The notes below the pieces were generated by a model. The model made no database searches. It was given only the letters and a program-made list of their open reading frames with translations, and was not told the origin of the DNA. Below, piece by piece: positions 15,590-23,298 of a stretch of 29,421 nucleotides of DNA. The DNA is from JBBQZL01 sp038207745 (GTDB lineage Bacteria; Actinomycetota; Thermoleophilia; Solirubrobacterales; 70-9). The stretch spans positions 1 through 29,421 of the forward strand of contig JBBQZL010000005.1 in assembly GCA_038207745.1 (NCBI GenBank), in the 5' to 3' direction. Numbering within the stretch: the stretch's first letter is position 1; every line of letters begins with the position of its first letter. The translations under genes and the position numbers were made by a program.

Positions 15590-16596
15590 GCGCCGCCCTT
15601 GCCGAGGCCGCGTCCGTAGTGGCTCTCGTAGTACTCGCGGTACTCACCAGAGCGGAGCGGACCCCACCAGGTTTCGTTGTCGCGGTACCAACTCACGGTG
15701 CGCTCGATGCCGACCTCGAAGTTCGTTGCTGGTTCCCAACCGAGGCCGCGAAGGCGATCGGACGACAGCGAGTAGCGACGGTCGTGGCCGAGTCGGTCGT
15801 CGATGTACTCGATTAGTGACTCATCGCGGCCTGTAAACCGGAGGATCGCCTGGATGACCTCGATGTTCGGAAGCTCGTCCGGCCCACCGACGTTGTAGAC
15901 CTGCCCCGACTCGCCCCGTGCGAGCACGACGCTGATGGCCGAGCAGAAGTCCTCGACGAACAACCAGTTGCGTACCTGCATCCCGTCGCCGTAGACAGGG
16001 ATCGGATCGTCATGGATTGCGTTCAGGATGACCAGCGGGATCAATTTCTCGGGATGCTGCTGCGGCCCATAGTTATTGGACGCGCGAATGATCAGCGAAT
16101 CGGAGCCGTAGGTGTGGGCGAACGCGCTGACGAGAAGGTCGCCGCCGGCCTTGGAGGCCGAGTAAGGCGAGGACGGATCAAGCGGCGAAGCTTCGGTGAA
16201 GGAGCCCGAATCGATCGATCCGTAGACCTCATCGGTTGATATCTGGAGATGGCGGACACCCGCGTCGCGAGCGGCCTCTAGCAGCACGTGGGTCCCGTAG
16301 ACATCGGTGGTGATGAACTCACCGGGGTTCGTGATCGAGCGGTCGACGTGGGACTCGGCCGCGAAGTTGACGATCGCATCGCAGCCCTCGAGCGCTGCCC
16401 TTACGGCGTCGCGGTCGCAGATATCAGCCTGGACAAACGAGAAGCGATCGTCGGGCAAACCTTCGAGGTTCTCCAGACGGCCCGCGTAGGTGAGCTTGTC
16501 GAGCACCAGGATCGAATCGTCGGGCTCAGCCTCGAGCCGCGTCCTGACGAAGTTCGAACCGATGAAGCCGGCAGCGCCGGAGACAAGAAGCCTCAT
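15586..16596 (-). CDS. rmlB: dTDP-glucose 4,6-dehydratase RmlB
   Basis: An NAD-dependent short-chain dehydrogenase/reductase that converts dTDP-glucose to dTDP-4-keto-6-deoxyglucose, the second step to dTDP-L-rhamnose. At 336 residues it has the usual length. It shows the NAD-binding GAAGFIG (7-13), the DKLTYAGRLENLE signature (33-45), NFAAESHVDRSI (77-88), the catalytic triad region with TDE at 121-123 and YxxxK (Tyr145, Lys149), and NNYGPQQHPEKLIP. The start ATG overlaps the rmlD stop by 4 nt (ATGA), so translation is probably coupled. Confidence 0.97.
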   Translation of the reverse strand: MRLLVSGAAGFIGSNFVRTRLEAEPDDSILVLDKLTYAGRLENLEGLPDDRFSFVQADICDRDAVRAALEGCDAIVNFAAESHVDRSITNPGEFITTDVYGTHVLLEAARDAGVRHLQISTDEVYGSIDSGSFTEASPLDPSSPYSASKAGGDLLVSAFAHTYGSDSLIIRASNNYGPQQHPEKLIPLVILNAIHDDPIPVYGDGMQVRNWLFVEDFCSAISVVLARGESGQVYNVGGPDELPNIEVIQAILRFTGRDESLIEYIDDRLGHDRRYSLSSDRLRGLGWEPATNFEVGIERTVSWYRDNETWWGPLRSGEYREYYESHYGRGLGKGGA

Positions 16597-17456
16597 GCTT
16601 GCGCCTCTGAGGCTTCGCGTTCAGCCTTTCGCTGGCCGAGGTAGCCCGAAAGGCCATCCTGCCAGGCGGGAAGCCGGATCGAGTATTTGCGCTCGCTTTC
16701 GAGCACCGAGTAGGGGGGTCGCGCCGCTGACCTGTCAAGCATCTCGGTGGTCGAGGAAAGGACCATGCAGTCTGCGTCCGCCTGCTCGAAAATCTCCTGA
16801 GCGAAGGAGTACCAGGAGCACGAACCCTCGGCGGCCATGTGGTGGATCCCGAACGACTCGCTCTCGATCAGGCGGACGATCCCGTAGGCGAGATGCCAGG
16901 TGTAGGTCGGAGAGCTGACCTGGTCATGCACGACCAGGACCTGGCTCTGGGTCTCGGCGAGCCGGAGCATCGTCTCGACGAAGTTGCCTCCGCCGGTCCC
17001 GAACAACCCCGACGACCGGACGATGAAGTGACGCTTGTTGGCGTTCGCAACCGCCATCTCCCCGGCAAGCTTTGTCTGCCCGTAAACGGAAACTGGGATC
17101 GCGACGTCGCTCTCGATGTAGGGCGACTCCTTCAGGCCATCAAAGACGTAGTCGGTGGAGATATGCGCGACCTTCGCGTCGACAAGAGCGGCCGCGGCGG
17201 CCACGTTGCCTGCCCCACCCGCGTTGACCGCCGAGGCGCCGGATTCTGCCTCCTCGGCACCGTCGACATCGGTCCACGCGGCACAGTTGATGACGACGTT
17301 CGGCCGCTCGCGGCGGAAACGCATCTCGAGGGCCTTTGCATCGGTCACGTCGAGCTCGACGTGGTCGTATCCGACAACGTCGTGTCCGGCGTTCTCAGCG
17401 GCGAGCATCACGTCACGAGCGAGCATTCCGCCTGAACCGGTCACCAGCAGCTTCAT
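16593..17456 (-). CDS. rmlD: dTDP-4-dehydrorhamnose reductase RmlD
   Basis: The final enzyme of dTDP-L-rhamnose synthesis, reducing the 4-keto group with NAD(P)H. Its 287 residues carry the cofactor-binding GSGGMLA (7-13), the NCAAWTDVDGAE signature (58-69), STDYVFDG (100-107), the catalytic YGQTK (Tyr125, Lys129), SSGLFG (about 144-149) and DQVSSPTYT. The start ATG 17456 overlaps the rmlA stop by 4 nt. It sits between rmlA and rmlB, giving the gene order A-D-B, and is expressed from the same promoter region as rmlA. Confidence 0.97.
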   Translation of the reverse strand: MKLLVTGSGGMLARDVMLAAENAGHDVVGYDHVELDVTDAKALEMRFRRERPNVVINCAAWTDVDGAEEAESGASAVNAGGAGNVAAAAALVDAKVAHISTDYVFDGLKESPYIESDVAIPVSVYGQTKLAGEMAVANANKRHFIVRSSGLFGTGGGNFVETMLRLAETQSQVLVVHDQVSSPTYTWHLAYGIVRLIESESFGIHHMAAEGSCSWYSFAQEIFEQADADCMVLSSTTEMLDRSAARPPYSVLESERKYSIRLPAWQDGLSGYLGQRKAEREASEAQA

Positions 17457-18529
17457 CTGGTCAACTCGATTTCGGCACCGTCGCCGATCAACATCCGGAT
17501 CGTCTTCGGTATCTCGTCACCGCGCGTCAGCTTGACGTCGCGCCCCAGCAGGCTGGCCTCGAGCCTCGCCCCGAGATCCTCTACCACCGACCCGGAAAGA
17601 ATGATGGAGTGCTCGATCTCCGAGCGGCGGACCACAACGTTCTCGCCGATCGAGGTGTACGGACCGATGTAGGCGTCCTCGACCCGGGCTCCCGATCCGA
17701 TGACCGCGGGGCCACGGACCACGGAGTTCGTGATCACGGCATCAGGGGCGATGATCACTCGGCCCTCGACCTTGCTGTCGCTGACGTCGCCCTCGTTCGA
17801 GCTCTCGATCTCATCGAGTACCAACCGGTTCGCGTCGAGCATGTCCGAGAGCTGACCGGTGTCCTTCCACCAGCCGTCCACAACGGTGGACTGAACCGTC
17901 TGGCCATTGTCGATGAGGGCCTGGATCGCCTCGGTTATCTCGAGTTCGCCACGAGCAGACGGTTCGAGCTTCCGCGCGGCATCAAGGATGGTGTTGCTGA
18001 AGAGATAGACGCCAACGAGCGCGAGATTCGAGGGCGGATCCTTCGGCTTTTCGACCAACAGCACCACGCGCTCGCCCTCCAGATTCGCGACCCCGTATGA
18101 ACTCGGGTCGGAAACGGGGGTCAGGAGTATCAAGGCATCCGGCTCATCCGTTCGGAACGTGTCAACGAGCCCGGAGATGCCGTTGCGCAGGAGGTTGTCG
18201 CCCAGGTACATGACAAACGGGGACCCATCGAGAAACTCCTCGGCGGTGAGGACCGCGTGAGCCAGGCCAGCAGGCTCGTCCTGGACGATGTAGGTGATTG
18301 ACGCACCAAACGCGGACCCGTCGCCGACCGCTTCGCGGATCTCGTCGCCAGTACGCGGCGCGATGATGATCCCGATCTCGGTCACCCCGGCGTCCACCAG
18401 CGATTCGATCCCGTAAAAAAGCACGGGCTTGTTGGCAACTGGCACCAGTTGCTTGGCAGACGTATGGGTGATCGGCCGCAGCCGTGTTCCCGACCCGCCG
18501 GAGAGAATCAGGCCTTTGAGATTTTCCAC
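17453..18529 (-). CDS. rmlA: Glucose-1-phosphate thymidylyltransferase RmlA, long form
   Basis: First enzyme of the rhamnose pathway: dTTP plus glucose-1-phosphate gives dTDP-glucose. The nucleotidyltransferase domain begins LKGLILSGGSGTRLRP, continues with SAKQLVPVANKPVLFYGIE and has YLGDNLL, VEKP and GWWKDTG. A left-handed beta-helix tail of hexapeptide repeats follows (VEGRVIIAPDAVITNSVV, GPAVIGSGARV), which marks the long RmlA subfamily of about 355 residues. I chose GTG 18529 (358 residues) because family members start close to the K-G-L-I-L-S-G-G motif; TTG 18562 would add 11 residues. Neither has a clear ribosome site. It heads the overlapping operon rmlA-D-B-methyltransferase-C and is divergent from a GT2 gene about 100 nt away. 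Confidence 0.96.
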   Translation of the reverse strand: MENLKGLILSGGSGTRLRPITHTSAKQLVPVANKPVLFYGIESLVDAGVTEIGIIIAPRTGDEIREAVGDGSAFGASITYIVQDEPAGLAHAVLTAEEFLDGSPFVMYLGDNLLRNGISGLVDTFRTDEPDALILLTPVSDPSSYGVANLEGERVVLLVEKPKDPPSNLALVGVYLFSNTILDAARKLEPSARGELEITEAIQALIDNGQTVQSTVVDGWWKDTGQLSDMLDANRLVLDEIESSNEGDVSDSKVEGRVIIAPDAVITNSVVRGPAVIGSGARVEDAYIGPYTSIGENVVVRRSEIEHSIILSGSVVEDLGARLEASLLGRDVKLTRGDEIPKTIRMLIGDGAEIELTR

Positions 18530-18631
18530 GGCTTGCAGGATATCGGGAGAGGGCTTCGACAAGATGCCCGAAGGGGTGATGGCCGCTTAACTTAGCCGGG
18601 GTCACAACGCGAATGTAGATTGAGGGCTACC

Positions 18632-19504
18632 GTGCGCGGCCAAGGAATGAACCGATACATGAACAATCCCGACGACCCGGCTGACGCTCCGACGGTCGAC
18701 ATTGCGATCGTCAACTGGAATACCGCCGAGGAGGCGCTCGAAGCCGCGAGGGGTTTCCTGGCCTCGACGGGCGCACGCGTCCGGGTCACCGTGATCGACA
18801 ACAGCTCGACCGAGGATCAGCAGCGGAAGCTGGCGGAATCGATGCCCGGCGATGTCAAGACGATCTTCAGCGGGGTCAACCTCGGCTTCGGAGCCGGGGC
18901 GAACCTGGCCCTGCGCGGCGGGGACTCCGAGTTCATCTGCGTCAGCAATGCCGATGTGGTGCCGGATCCCGGTGCCATCGGTGCGCTTGCGGGATTCTGC
19001 CGCGATCATCCCGGGTCCGGGATGGTCGGACCGGCCTTCACCGAGGACAGCGGATACCACTCGGAGCTCCCGAGCGCCATGGCGCTGGCCGTCCGGCCGC
19101 TGATCGGCAGCTTCGGCCGCAGATCGGTGCGATCCCCGCTCGACGGCGAGGCGGTGGAGGTCGGCCAGCCGGCAGGGGCCTGCTTCTTGGTCCGACGCGA
19201 GGTATGGGCTCGGTTCGGCGGCTTTGACGAGGACTTCTTCCTCTGGTACGAGGATGTCGACCTCGCCAAGCGGCTGCATGAGGCCGGGCTTCGCAACTAC
19301 GTCTTCGGCGGCGCGATGGTGCGACACGCCGAGGGACTTGCCACGGCGAGGATGAGCGCAAGCGACCACCAGGCGACGAGGCTCGAAGGTCTGCGTATCT
19401 ACACGGGCAAGCACCATCCGCTGACGGCTCGGCTTGCCTCACCGATCGCGGCGCTTGCTGCGCGACTCCGGGTTCGCGGAGGCCAGGCGGGCAAGCTAGC
19501 CTGA
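18632..19504 (+). CDS. Family 2 glycosyltransferase (rhamnosyltransferase-like)
   Basis: An enzyme of about 290 residues with the same layout as the GT2 at 11659. DIAIVNWNTAEEALEAARGF is the nucleotide-sugar-binding start, VIDNSS follows, the metal-site region is CVSNADVVPDPGA, and GACFLVRREVWARFGGFDEDFFLWYEDVDLAKRLHEAGL forms the catalytic part. I chose GTG 18632, with GAGGG 5 nt upstream; TTG 18620, ATG 18647 and ATG 18659 are also in frame. It is divergent from rmlA and so may share a regulatory gap with the rhamnose operon, consistent with use of dTDP-rhamnose (inference). The 3' end is followed by the decayed region. Confidence 0.92.
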   Translation: MRGQGMNRYMNNPDDPADAPTVDIAIVNWNTAEEALEAARGFLASTGARVRVTVIDNSSTEDQQRKLAESMPGDVKTIFSGVNLGFGAGANLALRGGDSEFICVSNADVVPDPGAIGALAGFCRDHPGSGMVGPAFTEDSGYHSELPSAMALAVRPLIGSFGRRSVRSPLDGEAVEVGQPAGACFLVRREVWARFGGFDEDFFLWYEDVDLAKRLHEAGLRNYVFGGAMVRHAEGLATARMSASDHQATRLEGLRIYTGKHHPLTARLASPIAALAARLRVRGGQAGKLA

Positions 19505-19586
19505 CTGCTGATGCGCGCGAAGATCATCTACATGAGCAGGGGCGTCGGTCGGCGCCTGATCTGGGCGCCCTCAGCCCTCAGACCTC

Positions 19587-19850
19587 ATGCACCGCGTCCG
19601 GGGCGACGGAGTCCTGCTGCCACCGCGGTGGCTCTCATTCGTGGGCCGCAGCGATTTCCGGCAGACGGGTGACGAGTTCCTCGGTCACTCCAAGGAGCTG
19701 GGAGGCCTCGAACCCGGCCACAGGATGCTCGATGCCGGATGTGGAATCGGCCGGATGGCGAATCAGCTTGCCGACTACCCGGTGGGCGGCTCTTGCGAGG
19801 GCTTCGATGTCGGCAGGAAGATGCTCGTGACGATCAGGCTCACTCTCTAG
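19587..19850 (+). pseudogene. Truncated class I SAM methyltransferase
   Basis: An 87-codon frame that carries only the start of a methyltransferase. LPPRWLSFVGRSDFRQTGDEFL is followed by the SAM-binding motif I, MLDAGCGIGRMANQL, and then CEGFDVGR, where the second strand should begin. The frame then runs into unrelated residues and stops. Intact members of this class need about 200 or more residues, so the fold cannot be complete. A short upstream frame starting at 19511 (MRAKIIYMSRGVGRRL) may be its original N-terminus, displaced by a frameshift. Presumed non-functional. Confidence 0.7.
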
Positions 19851-19985
19851 GGACGTGAGCAACTGAACGACGAGACCGAACACGCTGAGCAGTTCGAGGC
19901 GGGGCTTCCGGCCTAGCCGGGCGGACTCGCTCTTTCGGCAACGCGTGGCGTCGGCGTTCTGGTTGGCCGGACCCTGACCCTTCAG

Positions 19986-20492
19986 TTACTCACGGCTTCC
20001 GGGGAAGGCCCCGGTTCCAAACGAGGGGTCGATGCGGCTGGCCAGCGCAACTACACACACGGCGGTGAGTCCTATCGCCAGCCCGTCCAGCCAGCATCGC
20101 GCCTCCCCCCGGCGGGCAGAGATCATGACCAAGACGAAGACGCCCAAGTAAAAGAGGTCTCGCACTCCCGCGTCGAAGACCCTGCCTCCGTCACTCGCCC
20201 GGGCGAAAGAGAAGAATGTCCACGCGGTCAGCAGCGCCAGGCCGATCGCGCCGGCCAGCGTTGCTCTCGGCACCGCCCGTCCAGGCCAGTCTCCCAGCGT
20301 GACCGAGATCAGCAGAGCCCACCAAATCGCCAGTGCCGATCCAGCGACCACGCCCGGTGAGAACGCGCCCTGATCAAGAGCCAGCCCGAACGAGGCCGCC
20401 GCGACGACCCCCGCGGTTACCCGCCGAGACGAGTTGGCGATGCGCCCGTGCCGGCCCGCGCCACTAGACTCTACGCTTGCATGCGCGAACAT
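19986..20492 (-). pseudogene. Truncated O-antigen ligase/polymerase-like gene
   Basis: A 168-codon frame with about five membrane segments. It matches the first third of the ligase-like protein at 8112. The segment FDAGVRDLFYLGVFVLVMIS aligns with FEAERVLVYLGMFIAVLLIA, and LAIGLTAVCVVALASRI aligns with LTFAVGVVAVLALISRL. The frame stops just before the position where the full-length protein has FPLGYWNADG. The conserved outer loop with the His, and all TPRs, are missing, so it should be inactive. Its start (ATG 20492) lies 21 nt from the divergent QY-type remnant, mirroring the layout at 7.7-8.2 kb. Confidence 0.75.
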
Positions 20493-20513
20493 GGTCAGGG
20501 CAGTCTAGGGTCA

Positions 20514-20926
20514 ATGAGGGGAGCGTCAGGCACGGTGCTGGCTCTTGCCATCGTTGCCTCACTTTTCGCGACTTTGGCCGTTGGCAGCGCGTCGGCGCCA
20601 AACCCCGCCCAGGCTCAATATGAGCTCTCCCCGACAGCGCCAAGCACTCATCATCACGGCAATGGAGGCTCGACAGGTCCTGCCGCTCAGCCCGAGCGCC
20701 CGGTAGATGCGGTGGGGGGGCATTCGACGATAGAGAGGTTGTCCTCGTGACTTTGATCATTCTGGTCCTGACTTTTGGTGTCATCGCACTGGCATGGTGC
20801 GCCCGCCGATCCCGGATCTACGCGCCCGTCGGGGCGCTCGGTGCGTGTCTCGCGGTGGCCACATTGCCCTGCTTGCCTTCCTCTCCCGTGCCAGCCTCGC
20901 TAGCCTGCTTGCCACCCTGTGGCTGA
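20514..20926 (+). pseudogene. Frameshifted QY-type small surface protein
   Basis: The first frame (ATG 20514 to stop 20750, with AGGG 4 nt before the start) encodes a signal peptide (RGASGTVLALAIVASLFATL...SASA), then NPAQAQYELSPT and a His/Gly/Pro-rich linker. In the next frame, just after a G7 tract at 20714-20720, the sequence continues with a membrane segment and basic tail (LVTLIILVLTFGVIALAWCARRSR). One missing G would split the original protein. The second frame can also start on its own at GTG 20747, overlapping the first stop by 4 nt. The rebuilt architecture equals the protein at 7690: signal peptide, QY, linker, membrane anchor, Arg-rich tail. The tail runs on to a stop at 20926 through sequence antisense to the neighbouring remnant. 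Confidence 0.55.
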
Positions 20927-21124
20927 CCACCATTCGCAACGCCTCCCGTCCGCCCGCCGCCGGGGGTGCTCTGCCCCGACAGACCCGCCGTTGGCATTCA
21001 GGACTCCCTGGTTGTACTGCTTGCTCGCCGGGCTGGCGAAAACGCTCGCGGCAGGGGCCAGCACCAGCGCGCAGACGAGCGCCAGGATGAGAAGCACAGA
21101 TTTCGGCGCTGAAGTCGCTTTCAT
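20818..21124 (-). pseudogene. Frameshifted QY-type secreted protein remnant
   Basis: ATG 21124 opens a frame with a strong signal peptide (MKATSAPKSVLLILALVC, then ALVLAPAASVFAS) followed by PASKQYNQGVLNANGGSVG. In that frame the rest becomes Arg-rich and stops at 20900. Moving one base at a GGGG run near 20977 restores a Gly/Gln-rich linker (GQSTPGGGGRTGGVANGGQ and onward) that ends at the stop codon at 20818. No C-terminal membrane segment remains in either frame. It lies tail-to-tail with the preceding remnant and divergent from wzt. Confidence 0.5.
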
Positions 21125-21157
21125 GCTCAGGCAGACTGGCGAAGGCCATGCCGAAAT

Positions 21158-22450
21158 ATGCTGCCCTTGATGACCTCCAACTCGAAGGCGATCTGGGTCG
21201 ATGGGATCAGCAAGACTTTCCGAATTCCCACCCAGCGTGTCGAGACCCTCAAGGAGAGGATTCTCAATCCCTTCCACCGGGTCGGGCACGTCGAACTGCA
21301 TGCCCTTCGCGGCGTTTCCTTCGAGGTCGAGAAGGGGGAGTTCTTCGGGATAGTCGGGCGCAACGGCTCCGGCAAGAGCACAATACTCAAACTCCTGGCG
21401 AGCATCTACCGAGCTGACGGTGGACGGATGTTCACCTCGGGCACGATCGCACCGTTCATCGAGCTCGGGGTGGGATTCAATCCAGAGCTGACGGCGCGCG
21501 AGAATGTGATCCTGAGCGGGGTGATGATGGGCCTCACGGCGCGCGAGGCGCGCAGACGCTTCGACGGGGTCATCGATTTTGCTGAGCTCGACGAGTTCAC
21601 CGACCTGAAGCTGAAGAACTACTCCTCCGGCATGCAGGTGAGGCTTGCGTTCTCGCTACTGCTCGAGTCGAGCGCCGAGATCCTGCTGATCGACGAGGTT
21701 TTCGCCGTCGGTGATGCCGCCTTCCAGCACAAGTGCGGCGATGCGCTGCTTCGCCTGCGCGATCAGGGAAGGACGATCGTCTTCGTCAGCCACGACATGA
21801 ACTCGGTCGCCAACTACTGCCGCCGAGCGATCCTCCTGGAGCACGGCGAACTGGTCACTGCAGGCAAGGCTGACCTGGTCGCGCAACGCTACTTCGAGCT
21901 CAACCTGGACCCGGGAGCCGCAGCGGTCGAGCGAGCCGATCCGACCGGAAGGCGGAGCACGAAGCCGAATCCGAACGGATCCTCCGAGTCGCCTGAGAGA
22001 GGCTCGCCTAGCGTTCGCTTCGTTGAGGCCTGGCTCGAGGACGAGGTTGGCGCGCCGATGACCGCGATCGGGGCGGGGAATCAGCTGCGCTTCCGCGCGA
22101 TCGTCGAGGCAACCCGCGAGGTGAGGCTCGGCCCGGTCGCCTTCGCTGTCAACACACCGGTGGGGGGCCACATCTTCGCGGTCTTCGTCGAGCCCGAGGA
22201 GCGCGCCGGCCATCCGCTCGGAGCGGGTGAGCGGGTGCTGCTCGGAGCCGACGTCGACAACCTGCTCGCCAAGGGCGAGTACTCGCTCGCCCTCTTTGCA
22301 GCACAGCCGGGTGCTCGTCAGAAGACGGTCGCCACGCGCTGGGACGCCGCATCCTTCGAGGTGACGGAGGGCCACCCAAGCGGTGGGTTGCTGATGCGCC
22401 CGACCGCCCAGGTGTTCAGGGATGTAGCCCTGACACACGAGGAGCTGTGA
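21158..22450 (+). CDS. wzt: Polysaccharide ABC exporter ATPase (Wzt-type)
   Basis: A 430-residue ATPase that powers export of lipid-linked polysaccharide. The nucleotide-binding domain has Walker A GRNGSGKST (67-75), the signature motif SSGMQ (156-160), Walker B ILLIDE (175-180) and the H-loop His212. LGVGFNPELTARENVILSGV at 103-122 is characteristic of the Wzt/TagH group. A linker at about 255-285 leads to a C-terminal beta-sandwich (about 286-425, starting SVRFVEAWLEDEVGAPMTAI). This resembles the Wzt carbohydrate-binding domain that reads the chain end in ABC-type O-antigen systems. The start is ATG 21158; ATG 21170 is an alternative. It overlaps the permease gene by about one codon. Confidence 0.94.
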   Translation: MLPLMTSNSKAIWVDGISKTFRIPTQRVETLKERILNPFHRVGHVELHALRGVSFEVEKGEFFGIVGRNGSGKSTILKLLASIYRADGGRMFTSGTIAPFIELGVGFNPELTARENVILSGVMMGLTAREARRRFDGVIDFAELDEFTDLKLKNYSSGMQVRLAFSLLLESSAEILLIDEVFAVGDAAFQHKCGDALLRLRDQGRTIVFVSHDMNSVANYCRRAILLEHGELVTAGKADLVAQRYFELNLDPGAAAVERADPTGRRSTKPNPNGSSESPERGSPSVRFVEAWLEDEVGAPMTAIGAGNQLRFRAIVEATREVRLGPVAFAVNTPVGGHIFAVFVEPEERAGHPLGAGERVLLGADVDNLLAKGEYSLALFAAQPGARQKTVATRWDAASFEVTEGHPSGGLLMRPTAQVFRDVALTHEEL

Positions 22451-23292
22451 TGGACCCGCGGGAAGCCGGGATGAGTGAGATCCGCGGCCCCTCGGCGCTC
22501 GGTGGCGGCTGGATTCGCTTCTTCAGGCTCACCTGGCTGGTCTCGATCACCGACTTTAAGCTCGGCTATGTAGGCACCTACCTCGGTTACTTCTGGACGC
22601 TGATGCGCCCACTGTTGCTATTCGGCGTCCTCTACACGGTGTTCACGAAGATTTTCCGCTTCGGGGGCACGATCAAGGACTATCCGGTGTTGCTCCTCCT
22701 CAACATCATGCTGTTCACATTCTTCGCCGATGCGACTTCAAGGTCGGTGGCCTCGGTGGTGAGCCAGGAGAGCCTGGTCAGGAAAATGCAGTTTCCCCGG
22801 CTGGTGATCCCACTCTCTGTTGTGGTGACTGCGGCGCTCAACATGTTTCTCAACCTGGTCGCCGTGTTCGTGTTCATGCTGATCTACGGCATCCACCCGA
22901 TGTGGACGTGGCTGTTGCTGCCGGTCCTTCTGGCGGGGTTGCTCGTTGTGACCACCTCGGTTTCGATGCTTCTGGCGGCGAGTTTCGTCCGCTTCCGCGA
23001 CGTCTCAATCATCTGGGCGGTGCTCGCGACCGGTCTGCTCTACGGGACACCAGTGCTCTACGGGATCGAGACCGTGCCGCCGGACCTGCGCGCGGTGGTC
23101 AACGCGAACCCGCTGGCGCCGATCTTCGAGCAGGCGCGGGTCTGGATTATCGACCCCTCGGCTCCAACCCCAGCCGACGCGGTCGGACACAGCTGGCAGC
23201 TGCTTGTCCCACTGGGGCTGACGCTCGGCCTCGCGGGGTTCGCGGCCTGGTTCTACAACCGGGAGGCGGCGCGAATCGCCGAGGACCTCTAG
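22450..23292 (+). CDS. wzm: Polysaccharide ABC exporter permease (Wzm-type)
   Basis: A 280-residue inner-membrane permease of the ABC-2 type, partner of the preceding ATPase. About six hydrophobic segments are visible. The cytosolic N-terminus precedes FKLGYVGTYLGYFWTLMRPLL, a typical polysaccharide/teichoic-acid exporter signature, and ESLVRKMQFPRLVIPLSVV lies in the middle. The C-terminal part has NANPLAPIFEQARVWI, a conserved segment of the family. I chose ATG 22450, with GAGGAG 5 nt upstream; GTG 22447 is also in frame. The gene is translationally coupled to wzt and ends 6 nt from the convergent methyltransferase gene. Confidence 0.95.
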   Translation: MDPREAGMSEIRGPSALGGGWIRFFRLTWLVSITDFKLGYVGTYLGYFWTLMRPLLLFGVLYTVFTKIFRFGGTIKDYPVLLLLNIMLFTFFADATSRSVASVVSQESLVRKMQFPRLVIPLSVVVTAALNMFLNLVAVFVFMLIYGIHPMWTWLLLPVLLAGLLVVTTSVSMLLAASFVRFRDVSIIWAVLATGLLYGTPVLYGIETVPPDLRAVVNANPLAPIFEQARVWIIDPSAPTPADAVGHSWQLLVPLGLTLGLAGFAAWFYNREAARIAEDL

Positions 23293-23298
23293 TTGCGC

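Larger units (their letters stand above)
19505..21157. other. Decayed region of truncated polysaccharide-locus genes
   Basis: This 1.65-kb stretch contains no full-length gene. Four remnants are recognisable: a methyltransferase 5' end (+), a ligase-like 5' end (-), and two small signal-peptide proteins with frameshifts (one +, one -). Short reading frames between them, such as 19851-19916 (REQLNDETEHAEQFEAGLPA), have no assignable family. The mixed orientations and truncations suggest past rearrangement between polysaccharide gene clusters. No insertion-sequence ends or transposase fragments were recognised. Confidence 0.75.

Noticed and set aside
18602..19417. 271-codon minus-strand frame opposite the GT2 gene
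   Set aside because: The plus strand has complete GT2 motifs; the minus frame has none.
20781..21149. 122-codon minus-strand frame in the decayed region
   Set aside because: Arg-rich shadow frame. The signal peptide and QY motif are in the neighbouring frame, which I used instead.
19505..21157. Insertion sequence or genomic-island end to explain the decayed region
   Set aside because: No transposase fragment, terminal inverted repeats, tRNA gene or duplicated attachment site could be seen.
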